NCBI GenBank assembly: GCA_022839995.1
Contig: JALHIN010000008.1
Location: 24,326 to 88,325 of the forward strand
DNA from: 79-D21 sp022839995
Lineage (GTDB): Bacteria > Synergistota > Synergistia > Synergistales > 79-D21
Direction of reading: 5' to 3'
Length of the DNA stretch: 64,000 nt
The position numbers and the translations under genes are program-made. Below the pieces are notes generated by a model, which made no database searches, had not been told where the DNA came from, and saw nothing but the letters and a program-made list of their open reading frames with translations. Shown piece after piece: positions 8,196 through 15,674 of the stretch (position 1 is the stretch's first letter; each line of letters starts with the position of its first letter).

Positions 8196-8693
8196 ATGTC
8201 CGCAATCAAGGGATGGGAAGTCGTAGGAATGGAGATCCCCGAGGGGTGCAACATCATCCTGGGGCAAAGTCACTTCATCAAGACAGTAGAAGACCTGTTC
8301 GAAGCTCTCGTTACATCGTCCCCTAGCCTGCAGTTCGGAATCGCCTTTTGCGAGGCTTCCGAACCCTGCCTGATCCGCCGTGACGGCAACTGCCCGGAAT
8401 TGGTCGAGGCAGCGGTGAAAAATGCCCAGGCGCTCTCCGCTGGACACGCATTTGTTGTCCTCATCCGCAACGGATATCCGATCAACGTCCTGAACCGCAT
8501 CAAGGAAGTACAGGAAGTCTGCGGGATTTTTGCTGCTACGGCAAACCCGCTTGAAGTCCTGGTATTCGAAACCGGGCAAGGCCGAGGGATTGCCGGCGTA
8601 GTGGATGGTTTCGCATCGAAGGGCATCGAAGAGGAAAGCCACGTTGCTGCCCGAAAAAACCTGCTGAGGAACATCATCGGCTACAAGCGGTAG
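8196..8693 (+). CDS. Adenosine-specific kinase (DUF355 family)
   Basis: A 165-residue protein of the adenosine-specific kinase/DUF355 family, known mainly from archaea and some anaerobic bacteria; a structure exists for an archaeal member, but the physiological reaction is poorly defined. The characteristic sequence LGQSHFIKTVEDLFEALV near residues 22-39 and the KNLLRNIIGYKR C terminus are present, as is the acidic-Cys segment GIAFCEASEPCLIR. ATG at 8196 with a GGGAGGTG site; the longer frame from 8073 overlaps the HAD gene and is rejected. It converges with the SSS symporter gene. Confidence 0.85.
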   Translation: MSAIKGWEVVGMEIPEGCNIILGQSHFIKTVEDLFEALVTSSPSLQFGIAFCEASEPCLIRRDGNCPELVEAAVKNAQALSAGHAFVVLIRNGYPINVLNRIKEVQEVCGIFAATANPLEVLVFETGQGRGIAGVVDGFASKGIEEESHVAARKNLLRNIIGYKR

Positions 8694-8712
8694 GGAAGGC
8701 TTGCCGGGATTC

Positions 8713-10101
8713 TCAACGCAGGGGCGGTTCGCCGAGGGCCGCCCCCTTTCTTTTCCAACCAAGCAAACAGCATAGGGCGGAAATGAAAAGACCCCAAGAA
8801 AGCGGATTTCCGGGAAGATGGGTCAGCGGCCAGGCAAGGGTAAAGGCCAGGCCGGAAAAAGAGGAGAGGAAGGCCCATCCTGGACTGAGCCGCTTCGGAG
8901 CGAGGAGGGCCAGGGAAAAGGGAAGGAAGGTCCCGGCGCCCCGGAGGCCCATGCTGAGGTAACTCCAGGAAAGGATAAGGGAACCCGGGGTAAAAAGGGC
9001 CAGAAAAGCGGCCAGCACGACTAGGACGAGAAGTGTCATTCGATGGGTCAGAAGAAGGCCTCCGTCTTTTGGCTTTTGGGGCCGGAAAACGGAGGGAAGG
9101 TCTCGAACCAGGTTTGTTGCGATTCCGAGGCAAAGGCCGGCAGCGGTTCCGATGATCGTGATGGCGATTCCACTCCAGAGTGCACCTGCAACGAAAGGAT
9201 GGAAATGCTCGGCAAGGAACTTCGGCAGGACCTGGGAAGCGACCAGTCCCGGCTGCCGAACCCGCATCCCGAGTCCTACCCAGATGGCAAACAGGCCGAG
9301 CGGGGGCATCAGGAAGGCGGAAAGCAGTGCGCCCTTCCGGGCTGTTTCCTCGCTCGAAGCCGAGAAGACCGCCTGGATGTAAATCTGTGTCGTCATGACT
9401 CCCACCACAAGGGAAACCCCGGCGTTCAGGTCGACCCCCAGACCCCTTCCGAAAAGGTTGAACCATGGATGGAACGGAAGGCTTTCCCAGAGGGGGGGGA
9501 GCGAGCGCCCCTCCAAGGTGGTAGCCGCTGCACAGGCTGCGAGGACAAGATAGAGAAATGCGATCTTGGCCTTTCCCAGGACCCCGTAGCTCTTCAATCC
9601 GCCAAGAAGGATGAAGCCGAGAACAGCCAGTGCGACAACCACCGCGGCGGCTTCACGGGAAATGGGCCAGATTCCCTGGATCATGGCAAGGCCTGCCAGG
9701 AACTGGGCTACCACCGAAACGAACGTTCCGAGGGTGGATGCAGCCAAAGCGACGATCCCGGTTCCCTTTCCATATTCCATCGCAAGGAACTCCGGTATCG
9801 TCGCAAGTCCGGTCCGTCGCAGCGGGCGAGCAAACCAGAGCCCCAGGATCAGGCATCCGATGCCGCCTCCGAGGGTAAACCACCAGGCAGAAAACCCCCA
9901 CCGGTATGCCATTTCGACCGTCCCTACCGTGCTTGCTCCTCCGACGAGGGCACCGAGGAGAATCCCGCTGACCTCGAGGGAACCCGCCCTGCGTCCTGCC
10001 AGGGTGTAGTCCGAAGCGGAGCGGATCCCCCTGGCCGAAAGTGTCCCCAGGAACACGAAGGCCAGAAAGACGATCGCTGATCCCATCCCAAAGGCAAGCA
10101 T
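8713..10101 (-). CDS. Sodium:solute symporter family (SSS) protein
   Basis: Multi-span inner-membrane protein of 462 residues, with about 12-13 hydrophobic segments, related to Na+/solute symporters of the SSS family (proline, pantothenate, sugars). N-terminal features fit: SASDYTLAGRRAGSLEVSGI near residues 26-45 and the ATIPEFLAMEYGKGTG segment. Start taken at the ATG at 10101 (MLAFGMGSAIVFLAF), preceded by AAGGA at 10 bases, rather than an in-frame ATG 51 bases upstream. The substrate cannot be read from the sequence. It is alone in its transcript and converges on the adenosine-specific kinase gene. Confidence 0.82.
   Translation of the reverse strand: MLAFGMGSAIVFLAFVFLGTLSARGIRSASDYTLAGRRAGSLEVSGILLGALVGGASTVGTVEMAYRWGFSAWWFTLGGGIGCLILGLWFARPLRRTGLATIPEFLAMEYGKGTGIVALAASTLGTFVSVVAQFLAGLAMIQGIWPISREAAAVVVALAVLGFILLGGLKSYGVLGKAKIAFLYLVLAACAAATTLEGRSLPPLWESLPFHPWFNLFGRGLGVDLNAGVSLVVGVMTTQIYIQAVFSASSEETARKGALLSAFLMPPLGLFAIWVGLGMRVRQPGLVASQVLPKFLAEHFHPFVAGALWSGIAITIIGTAAGLCLGIATNLVRDLPSVFRPQKPKDGGLLLTHRMTLLVLVVLAAFLALFTPGSLILSWSYLSMGLRGAGTFLPFSLALLAPKRLSPGWAFLSSFSGLAFTLAWPLTHLPGNPLSWGLFISALCCLLGWKRKGAALGEPPLR
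8721..8754 (+). terminator. Terminator of the HAD-kinase transcript
   Basis: GGGGCGG and CCGCCCC arms around an 11-base loop, followed by CTTTCTTTT. It lies inside the 3' end of the oppositely oriented symporter gene. Confidence 0.55.
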
Positions 10102-10228
10102 GGCGTTCGTTCCTTTCGTTATCGGATCTGCCGTTCCAGGAAATCGGCGCAAATGACGGATCCACGGCGTTATGTTATTTTTATCACAGAGAACACCATG
10201 CTGACGTAGACCGGGGGGGTCGGACTTC

Positions 10229-10594
10229 TTGAACCTGAAGCAAATCGCATATTGTATCGGAGCGGAAATCCTACACGGTGAAAACCTGCTCGAGAAGGTG
10301 GAGATCGAAAGAGCCTACGCGTCGGACCTGATGAGCGACGTGTTGGCTTTTGCCAGCCCGGGAACCCTCCTTTTGACGGGGCTGACCAACGTCCAGATTA
10401 TCCGGACAGCGCAGATGATGGATATCCCGGCAGTGGTCTTCGTCAGGGGCAAAAAGCCGCAGGAAGAAGCGGTGGCCCTTGCAAGGTCGATCGGCATGCC
10501 CCTGCTGGTCTCTTCGAAAAGCATGTACGAGACTTGCGGCCGGCTCTACGCAGCCGGTCTTTCTCCGTGCGTCATTCCCTGCCGGGAGGCCTAG
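10229..10594 (+). CDS. DRTGG-domain protein, first copy
   Basis: A 121-residue soluble protein with the DRTGG-type fold segment: SDVLAFASPGTLLLTGLTNVQ followed by TAQMMDIPAVVFVRGKKP and ending in the SKSMYETCGRLYAAGL helix. DRTGG domains occur next to CBS domains and in phosphotransacetylase-like proteins and are thought to bind ligands; no activity is assigned. TTG start at 10229; the ribosome site is a weak G-run. First gene of a six-gene run that ends at 13709; a second, diverged DRTGG protein is encoded four genes on. Separated from the HATPase gene by only 3 bases. Confidence 0.8.
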   Translation: MNLKQIAYCIGAEILHGENLLEKVEIERAYASDLMSDVLAFASPGTLLLTGLTNVQIIRTAQMMDIPAVVFVRGKKPQEEAVALARSIGMPLLVSSKSMYETCGRLYAAGLSPCVIPCREA

Positions 10595-10597
10595 CGT

Positions 10598-11026
10598 GTG
10601 GATAGCCATTACGAAGTGGAATTCCCGGTGAGGGGAGACGATTTCCTCGCGGCCGGAGAGGCGTCCAACCAGATAAAGGAAACGCTGGTCATGCTGGGAG
10701 TTCCATCGTCCATCTCCAGGCGGGCATCTGTCATTACCTACGAAGCGGAAATGAATCTCGTGATTCACGCCGGGGGAGGGATCCTGAGGGCAATCATCAC
10801 GCCGGAAAAATTGACGATCGAAGCGATAGACCGTGGACCGGGCATTCCCGATCTCGACCTTGCCATGAGAGAAGGGTTTTCGACCGCCTCCGACAGAGTT
10901 CGCGAGATGGGTTTCGGTGCCGGTATGGGGCTGCCGAACATCAAGCGGAATGCCGATTCCCTGGAAATCGACACGGAGGTCGGCAAGGGAACCACGCTGA
11001 CCGCAACAGTTTTTTTCGGCCGGTAG
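10598..11026 (+). CDS. RsbW/anti-sigma-type HATPase (GHKL ATP-binding) protein
   Basis: A 142-residue stand-alone GHKL ATPase domain. The N box (EAEMNLVIHAGG, about 49-60), G1 box (DRGPGIPD, about 78-85) and G2 box (GFGAGMGLPNIKRNAD, about 104-119) are all present, so it should bind ATP. This is the architecture of RsbW/SpoIIAB serine kinases and anti-sigma factors, but no anti-anti-sigma (STAS) or sigma gene is beside it. GTG start at 10598, 3 bases after the DRTGG gene. Its place between DRTGG and the Fe-S hydrogenase-like protein suggests that it transmits their signal; that is inference. Confidence 0.87.
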   Translation: MDSHYEVEFPVRGDDFLAAGEASNQIKETLVMLGVPSSISRRASVITYEAEMNLVIHAGGGILRAIITPEKLTIEAIDRGPGIPDLDLAMREGFSTASDRVREMGFGAGMGLPNIKRNADSLEIDTEVGKGTTLTATVFFGR

Positions 11027-11047
11027 CCGGAAGCAGGGGGTAGGGGC

Positions 11048-12361
11048 ATGGAAACGGGGATCAAGATCGTCGAAGGCAGCTGCAAGGGATGTGTCAACTG
11101 CATCAAGTCCTGTCCAACGGAAGCCCTGAGAGTCATCGAAGGAAGGGTGAAGATCCTTCCAGAACTCTGCATCGATTGCGGGGAATGTCTCCGGAGCTGC
11201 CGGGAGAAGGCCCTGGCCCTGGACGAGGACGATTGGGACCTCATCAAAAGCCACGGCCCTGTGGCGCTCATGGCCGATCCCACCTTCTGCGCCCAGTTCT
11301 CGCATTACTGGAGCCCGAGCCTCATCCGGGAGGCCTTGGCCTCCCTTGAAATGAAGGATCTCTTCGACCAGGCCGCTGTTGCCTTCGACCTTGCCGCCCT
11401 TGCGACTGCCAGGCAATTGGAGGAAGCCTCCAGGGAGAGCCTTCCCCTGATCTCGATTTATTGCCCGGCGGTCGTTCGGCTGATTCAAGTTCGGTTTCCC
11501 GAGCTGCTTCACCGGCTCGTGAAAACGGAAACCCCTCTAGAAACGGGAACCCTTCTCTGGAGAAGGCGCAGAGGTTCGAAAGAGGGCGTGATCCTGGTGA
11601 CCCCCTGCAGTGCGAAGGTGATGCTGGTTCGAGGGCCCGTGGGAAGGGCGAGGAGCATGATGGATCATGTCGTTTCAGTGAAGCGACTGGCGAGGGACCT
11701 CCTGGCTGCCGGTCCCAAGGTAGAGGGCAAATCCGAGAGCCCTATCGGGAGCCGGTGGCTAGCCTGGGCCCTCCGTGGAGGAGAAAGCCGGCATGTGAAG
11801 GCGTTTTCCGGGAAAAAGCTGACGACCATGGCCGTATCAGGCCTCAGGAACACGATCGACCTTTTGCAGGACCTGGAACTAGGAAGGCTGAAGGGCGTCG
11901 ATTTCGTCGAGTGCAGGGTTTGTGATCTTGGCTGCATCGGGGGAATCGGGAATGCGGAATCTCGCTTCCTTTCCGAACTAAGGCTTTCTCGCCAGCCCAT
12001 CGAGTGGGATGTCACGGCGGACGAAAAAGCCGAGCTCTTTGAACTTTACGAATCAGGGATCTGGAAGCTCGAACAGCCGATCCAGCCAAGGCCCAGGCCT
12101 TCCCTGGCTGATTCCCTCGACGAGGCGATGAAGAAGTTGAAGGCGATGCAGGCCTTTTACGCTGAACTGCCCCATATCGATTGCGGAGCTTGCGGCCGTC
12201 CCTCGTGCAGGGCGCTAGCGGAAGACGTGGTGAGGGGCGAGGGAGAACTGACGGACTGCGTTTTCAAGTTGCGCGAAAGGATCTCCCTTCTTGGGGAGGA
12301 GATCACCCATTTGAGCGGGAAGCTGCCCCATGCCTTCCATGAAAGGAAACATCCGAAATGA
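11048..12361 (+). CDS. [FeFe]-hydrogenase-like Fe-S protein (HydS/sensory type)
   Basis: 437-residue Fe-S protein. N-terminal 2[4Fe-4S] ferredoxin domain: C12, C15, C18, C22 and C41, C44, C47, C51. The hydrogenase-like domain retains the four H-cluster cysteines: C139 in IYCPAVV (loop 1), C187 in TPCSAK with K190 (loop 2), C292 and C296 in ECRVCDLGCIGG (loop 3). The residue matching the proton-transfer cysteine of catalytic enzymes is Y138 and the loop-2 methionine is T185, which argues against fast H2 turnover. The C terminus has another Fe-S motif (C379, C382, C387, C404; PF04060-like). No PAS domain. It overlaps the next gene by ATGA. A redox- or H2-sensing role within the cluster is inferred from context. 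Confidence 0.85.
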   Translation: METGIKIVEGSCKGCVNCIKSCPTEALRVIEGRVKILPELCIDCGECLRSCREKALALDEDDWDLIKSHGPVALMADPTFCAQFSHYWSPSLIREALASLEMKDLFDQAAVAFDLAALATARQLEEASRESLPLISIYCPAVVRLIQVRFPELLHRLVKTETPLETGTLLWRRRRGSKEGVILVTPCSAKVMLVRGPVGRARSMMDHVVSVKRLARDLLAAGPKVEGKSESPIGSRWLAWALRGGESRHVKAFSGKKLTTMAVSGLRNTIDLLQDLELGRLKGVDFVECRVCDLGCIGGIGNAESRFLSELRLSRQPIEWDVTADEKAELFELYESGIWKLEQPIQPRPRPSLADSLDEAMKKLKAMQAFYAELPHIDCGACGRPSCRALAEDVVRGEGELTDCVFKLRERISLLGEEITHLSGKLPHAFHERKHPK

Positions 12362-12693
12362 CCGTTTTGTCCGTGATTGATGCCCTCGGACTGATTGTCC
12401 ACCATCTCGCGAACGAGGATCGCTCTGTATCCCGGGGGGTCGTCGGAGATCTCCTGAGCTTTGTCATGGGAGGGGCGCCCGAAGGAGCCGTCTGGGTTAC
12501 GCTTCAGACGCATGTCAACATCGCGGCGGTCGCGGTCCTGAAGGAAATCCCGCTTGTAATCCTGGCATCGGGAAGGACCCCGGATGGAGATCTCTTGGAA
12601 CGGTGCCGGAAAGAAAATATCGCCCTGGCAACCGCTTCGGCTTCCCCCTTCGATGTCTGCGGGGCCCTCCACGACCTGGGGATGAAGGGGTAA
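12358..12693 (+). CDS. DRTGG-domain protein, second copy
   Basis: A 111-residue soluble protein resembling the first DRTGG protein in layout (GAPEGAVWVTLQTHVNIAAV, then LKEIPLVILASGRTP, then SASPFDVCGALHDLGM), though with low identity. The repeated ending (S-x-S/A-x-F/Y-[DE]-x-C-G-x-L-x-x-x-G-[LM]) is shared by both. It may form a heteromer with the first copy. The start overlaps the Fe-S gene by four bases and the stop is 5 bases before the PHP gene, so it is firmly in the operon. Confidence 0.75.
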   Translation: MTVLSVIDALGLIVHHLANEDRSVSRGVVGDLLSFVMGGAPEGAVWVTLQTHVNIAAVAVLKEIPLVILASGRTPDGDLLERCRKENIALATASASPFDVCGALHDLGMKG

Positions 12694-12698
12694 CCCGG

Positions 12699-13481
12699 AT
12701 GAAGCCCTTCAGGGCGGATCTCCACATCCATACCGTTCTTTCTCCCTGTGGCGGTCTTGACATGGGGGCTCCAGAGATCGTAAGCCGTGCCCTTCAATGC
12801 GGACACGGCATGGTTGCGGTGACAGACCACAACACGTGCCGCAATGCAGCTGCCGTGATGAACGCTGCGCGGGGGAAGAACCTGGTTGTTTTTCCCGGCC
12901 TTGAGGTTCAGAGTGCGGAAGACATCCATGCGGTGGTGCTTTTCGGAACACTGGAGGAAGCCCTTGATTATGAAGCCTGGCTATGGGAGGGTTTTCCCTG
13001 CGTCCTGAACAGGCCGGAGCTGTTTGGGGAACAGCTCCTGATCGATGAGGAGGACCGGATCCTCGCGGAGGAACCGGTCCTTTTGGTTCAGGGCGCGCGG
13101 CGCAGCATCGATGATGTCGTTGTCGAGGCAAGGGCCCGAGGTGGGCTGGCTTTCCTGAGCCACATCGACCGTGAGGCCTTCTCGTACCCCGCGGTCCTTG
13201 GCCCGATACCGGCGAATTACCCGGTCGACGCGCTCGAATTGACCTGTAACGCAACCGAAGAAAAGGTCGTGAACTGTAGGAAAGCCTACCCTTTCCTGCC
13301 CCTGATCCGAAATTCAGATGCGCATTCCCTGGACCAGATCACCCCCCGTTGTTCCACGATATTTCTCCTGGAAGAACCGAATTTTCAAAATCTGCGGCAA
13401 GCGTTTCGAGGAGAACGGGGCTGCCGGATTTTGGACCCCTGGAGGGCAGGGGAAGAGCAAACCGATCCGGCAATGGGGTAA
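12699..13481 (+). CDS. PHP-domain metal-dependent phosphoesterase
   Basis: 260-residue PHP (polymerase and histidinol phosphatase) domain protein. Metal-ligand motifs: DLHIHT (7-12), AVTDHNT near 43-49, an FLSHIDRE histidine near 155, and RNSDAH near 206-211. Such proteins hydrolyse phosphomonoesters or nucleotides such as pAp/oligoribonucleotides. ATG at 12699; the longer frame from 12603 runs over the DRTGG gene and is rejected. A histidinol-phosphatase role for the nearby his operon is possible but less likely than a role in the Fe-S signalling cluster, in whose operon it lies. Confidence 0.85.
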   Translation: MKPFRADLHIHTVLSPCGGLDMGAPEIVSRALQCGHGMVAVTDHNTCRNAAAVMNAARGKNLVVFPGLEVQSAEDIHAVVLFGTLEEALDYEAWLWEGFPCVLNRPELFGEQLLIDEEDRILAEEPVLLVQGARRSIDDVVVEARARGGLAFLSHIDREAFSYPAVLGPIPANYPVDALELTCNATEEKVVNCRKAYPFLPLIRNSDAHSLDQITPRCSTIFLLEEPNFQNLRQAFRGERGCRILDPWRAGEEQTDPAMG

Positions 13482-13508
13482 AATCAGCGAAGGGGGGTGT
13501 TCGTTTTG

Positions 13509-13709
13509 ATGGAGGAGAAACCCGAAGAGTTCAGTTCGCCGGAAAAGAAACTGCAATGCTGGTGCGGCCGTAAAATGATCCTGATCGAATCGTTCCCCGA
13601 TGACGGGACCTTCCGTTATGCCTGTCCCTTGTTCCTCGCCGGGGACACGAGCCACGACCAGCTCCTCAGCGAGGAAGAATTCGTAGAGGAGCCCGACGAG
13701 AAGCGTTAG
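13509..13709 (+). CDS. Small acidic protein with CWCGR motif, unknown function
   Basis: 66 residues from the ATG at 13509; GTG 13497 and TTG 13506 are in-frame alternatives, and the AGGGGGGTG run at 13491-13499 would serve 13506 or 13509. Visible features are a CxC-G-x-K segment (LQCWCGRKMILIES), a single later Cys (RYACPLF) and a glutamate-rich tail. This could be half of a zinc knuckle. It follows the PHP gene by 27 bases and is probably the last gene of that operon. Family not recognised. Confidence 0.6.
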   Translation: MEEKPEEFSSPEKKLQCWCGRKMILIESFPDDGTFRYACPLFLAGDTSHDQLLSEEEFVEEPDEKR

Positions 13710-13713
13710 GAGA

Positions 13714-14238
13714 CTATTGTTTTTTCCTTATGAACCAAAGCGCTGCGTTGTGAACGGAAGCATCAAAGGGGGACGGTTTTTCGGGAATGGCCATGGTCGG
13801 ACCGGTTACTTCCATTCCGTAAAGAGGCAAGGCAGCCCCCAACACTTTGAGTCTTTCCAGGGTCATGGGGCGTACGGATGCCGAAACAAAGATGACAGTC
13901 GCTTCTCCGAGATCCCCGGACATTCCAGCCACACCGACCCAGTATTCCGCCCCAAGGGGGATCTTTTCCAGGTATTTGCCGGGGGTTGCCCGCCCATTGA
14001 TGTCTCTTATCGTGCTCCCGCTTTTCATCCAGACAGGCCACATCCCGAAATCGGCATAGTATAGCATCGCGGCACTTTTCATCGATCGCATGTCTTCGAT
14101 AATTCGGGTTGCCTCCGCCTTTGCTGAAACCGAAAAGGAAACGAGCATCAGGGCTCCTGCTAGGATGCCGATGAGAAAGAGTGCGATCAGGGTCTCCACG
14201 AGCGTGAAGGCAAATGCTTTCCTGCCGGGCTTTTTCAT
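13714..14238 (-). CDS. Type IV pilin-like prepilin (orphan)
   Basis: 174-residue secreted or pilus protein with a class III (prepilin) signal: MKKPGRKAFA, then FTLVETLIALFLIGILAG. Cleavage before F11 leaves the usual hydrophobic helix with glutamate at +5. The residue at -1 is alanine rather than the normal glycine, so processing by a standard PilD is less certain. The rest is a globular pseudopilin-like domain with RIIEDMRSMKSAAMLYYADFG, as in GspG/PilE-type minor pilins. ATG with AAGGTGG site. No pilus assembly genes are nearby; it ends 4 bases from the opposing small gene, with no terminator between. Confidence 0.75.
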   Translation of the reverse strand: MKKPGRKAFAFTLVETLIALFLIGILAGALMLVSFSVSAKAEATRIIEDMRSMKSAAMLYYADFGMWPVWMKSGSTIRDINGRATPGKYLEKIPLGAEYWVGVAGMSGDLGEATVIFVSASVRPMTLERLKVLGAALPLYGMEVTGPTMAIPEKPSPFDASVHNAALWFIRKKQ

Positions 14239-14334
14239 GATTCTCCCACCTTTCCATTCTGGTCGAACCCGTGCTCAACTCGAATCCGCTGAGCGGGATC
14301 AAGGAGGAAGGAACACCGTCCAGGAACCAATTTG

Positions 14335-15153
14335 CTAAACCCACCGATGGAGGACTTTCCCCCCGGCAAAGGTGTATCCGGAACTGAAGCGATATCCACC
14401 CAGGATCTCGATCGGGGCCAGGGACATGTGTTCCTCCAGGTCTGAGGGGAAGAACGCAAGATTTCCCACTCCATGCCAGGCTTCTTTCCCGAGCCGGACA
14501 TTTTGGGCGGGGAGTTCGACCAGCTCAAGAACCGAAGGAGGAGCTCCGGCCTCGATGGAAGGGAAGTGCCGAATGTGAAAGAGCGGTGCTCGAAGGGGGT
14601 AGGGGAGGGTTGCAGGGTCGATTTTTCCCCTGACGAGCATCGTTCCTTCGATGAGCCGTTCCCCGTGGGCGGTGACGTAGCCTTTCAGTTTTGTCCCCGT
14701 TTCGATCGGTCCCATGACCGGGTTGAGCGGATGCGGTTCGCTCATAAAGATTTGCCCCAGGCGCTTGGGGAAGCCCATAAACCAGCCCCGAGCCATGGAA
14801 AAATCGTTGTCGACCCAGATGTGGAGGCAGATTTGCCCCGGTTTTCCCTCAAACGAACAGCCCGCCCAGATCGCCGCTTCCCGGTACTGGGTCCTTTCGG
14901 GGTTTTCGAAAGCTAGATCCCTTTTCGCGTCCCAGACGGAAGTCCATCGGCTGAAGACCACCGTACAGATGCCCGGTTCGAGAGCCGGTAAAAGCGGTTC
15001 CGGCAAATAGGCGTTGACGGCGTCGGGGTCTGCGCGATAGAGGATGGAAAGGTACTCCGTCCCGTAGTGCCAGGGGAGAGGTCCCACGAGAGAGGATCTA
15101 CCCGTTGGGGTGAGAGGGTAGCAGAATCCGTTCAGGTCGGCAATTCGGGTCAT
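14335..15153 (-). CDS. Acetoacetate decarboxylase family protein
   Basis: 272-residue soluble protein of the acetoacetate decarboxylase (ADC) superfamily. The conserved ADC opening is seen (LPWHYGTEYLSILYRADPDA, ending YLPEPLLPA), and the probable Schiff-base lysine lies in WFMGFPKRLGQI around residue 130. Many family members are not true decarboxylases but aldolase-dehydratases or enzymes of unknown substrate, so the reaction is left open. ATG at 15153 with a GGAGGGG site. Monocistronic and divergent from the SUI1 gene; the prepilin follows after a 96-base gap. Confidence 0.82.
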   Translation of the reverse strand: MTRIADLNGFCYPLTPTGRSSLVGPLPWHYGTEYLSILYRADPDAVNAYLPEPLLPALEPGICTVVFSRWTSVWDAKRDLAFENPERTQYREAAIWAGCSFEGKPGQICLHIWVDNDFSMARGWFMGFPKRLGQIFMSEPHPLNPVMGPIETGTKLKGYVTAHGERLIEGTMLVRGKIDPATLPYPLRAPLFHIRHFPSIEAGAPPSVLELVELPAQNVRLGKEAWHGVGNLAFFPSDLEEHMSLAPIEILGGYRFSSGYTFAGGKVLHRWV

Positions 15154-15242
15154 CTTTTTTCCCCTCCGATGCGGACAGGCGCCTTAAAAGAGTGTATCAC
15201 AGGATTTTCTATCCCCTCTCCGGGCAATGTTAAGATAATTCC

Positions 15243-15674
15243 ATGGGTAAAAAACGGAAAACCAGGATTGACCTCAACGAAGGGCCAGCCATGCAGCCTC
15301 TGCTGGGTGAAATGCTGCGGGCCAAAGGGCTTGTCCCGGCAGAACCGGAAAGGGAAGAACCTGAGCCGGCCGAAGTTTCGGAGGGGATTTCCCCGGATCG
15401 GATGGATTTCTCGGGGATTCGAAGCATCGTGCTGCAGTTCGAGAAAAAGGGGCACGGGGGCAAGCGCGCGACTCGCGTGTCAGGGTTGCCTTTCGGAGCC
15501 GAAGAACTGGACCGCCTGGCCCGCTTGCTTCGCAAGGAAATGGGGTGCGGGGCCTGGGTGGAGGGGGAGACCCTCCTGCTCCAGGGGAATTTGACCGATC
15601 GCTTGCGTGACTGGTTTGTAGCAAAAGGCGTAAGGCGAGTCGTACTCTCCGGACGAGGGGGAAACGCAGGATGA
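15243..15674 (+). CDS. SUI1/eIF1 (YciH) family translation initiation-like protein
   Basis: 143 residues. The C-terminal half (about 55-140) is a SUI1 domain: QFEKKGHGGKRATRVSGLP, then LRKEMGCGAWVEGETLLLQG and RLRDWFVAKGVRRVVLSGRG. Bacterial homologues (YciH) influence start-codon selection fidelity; the N-terminal third is low-complexity and basic/acidic. The ATG at 15243 lacks a ribosome site, and a TAAGAT/GATAAT -10-like element ends only 6 bases before it, so the mRNA may be leaderless. It overlaps glsA by 4 bases, predicting co-expression. Confidence 0.83.
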   Translation: MGKKRKTRIDLNEGPAMQPLLGEMLRAKGLVPAEPEREEPEPAEVSEGISPDRMDFSGIRSIVLQFEKKGHGGKRATRVSGLPFGAEELDRLARLLRKEMGCGAWVEGETLLLQGNLTDRLRDWFVAKGVRRVVLSGRGGNAG

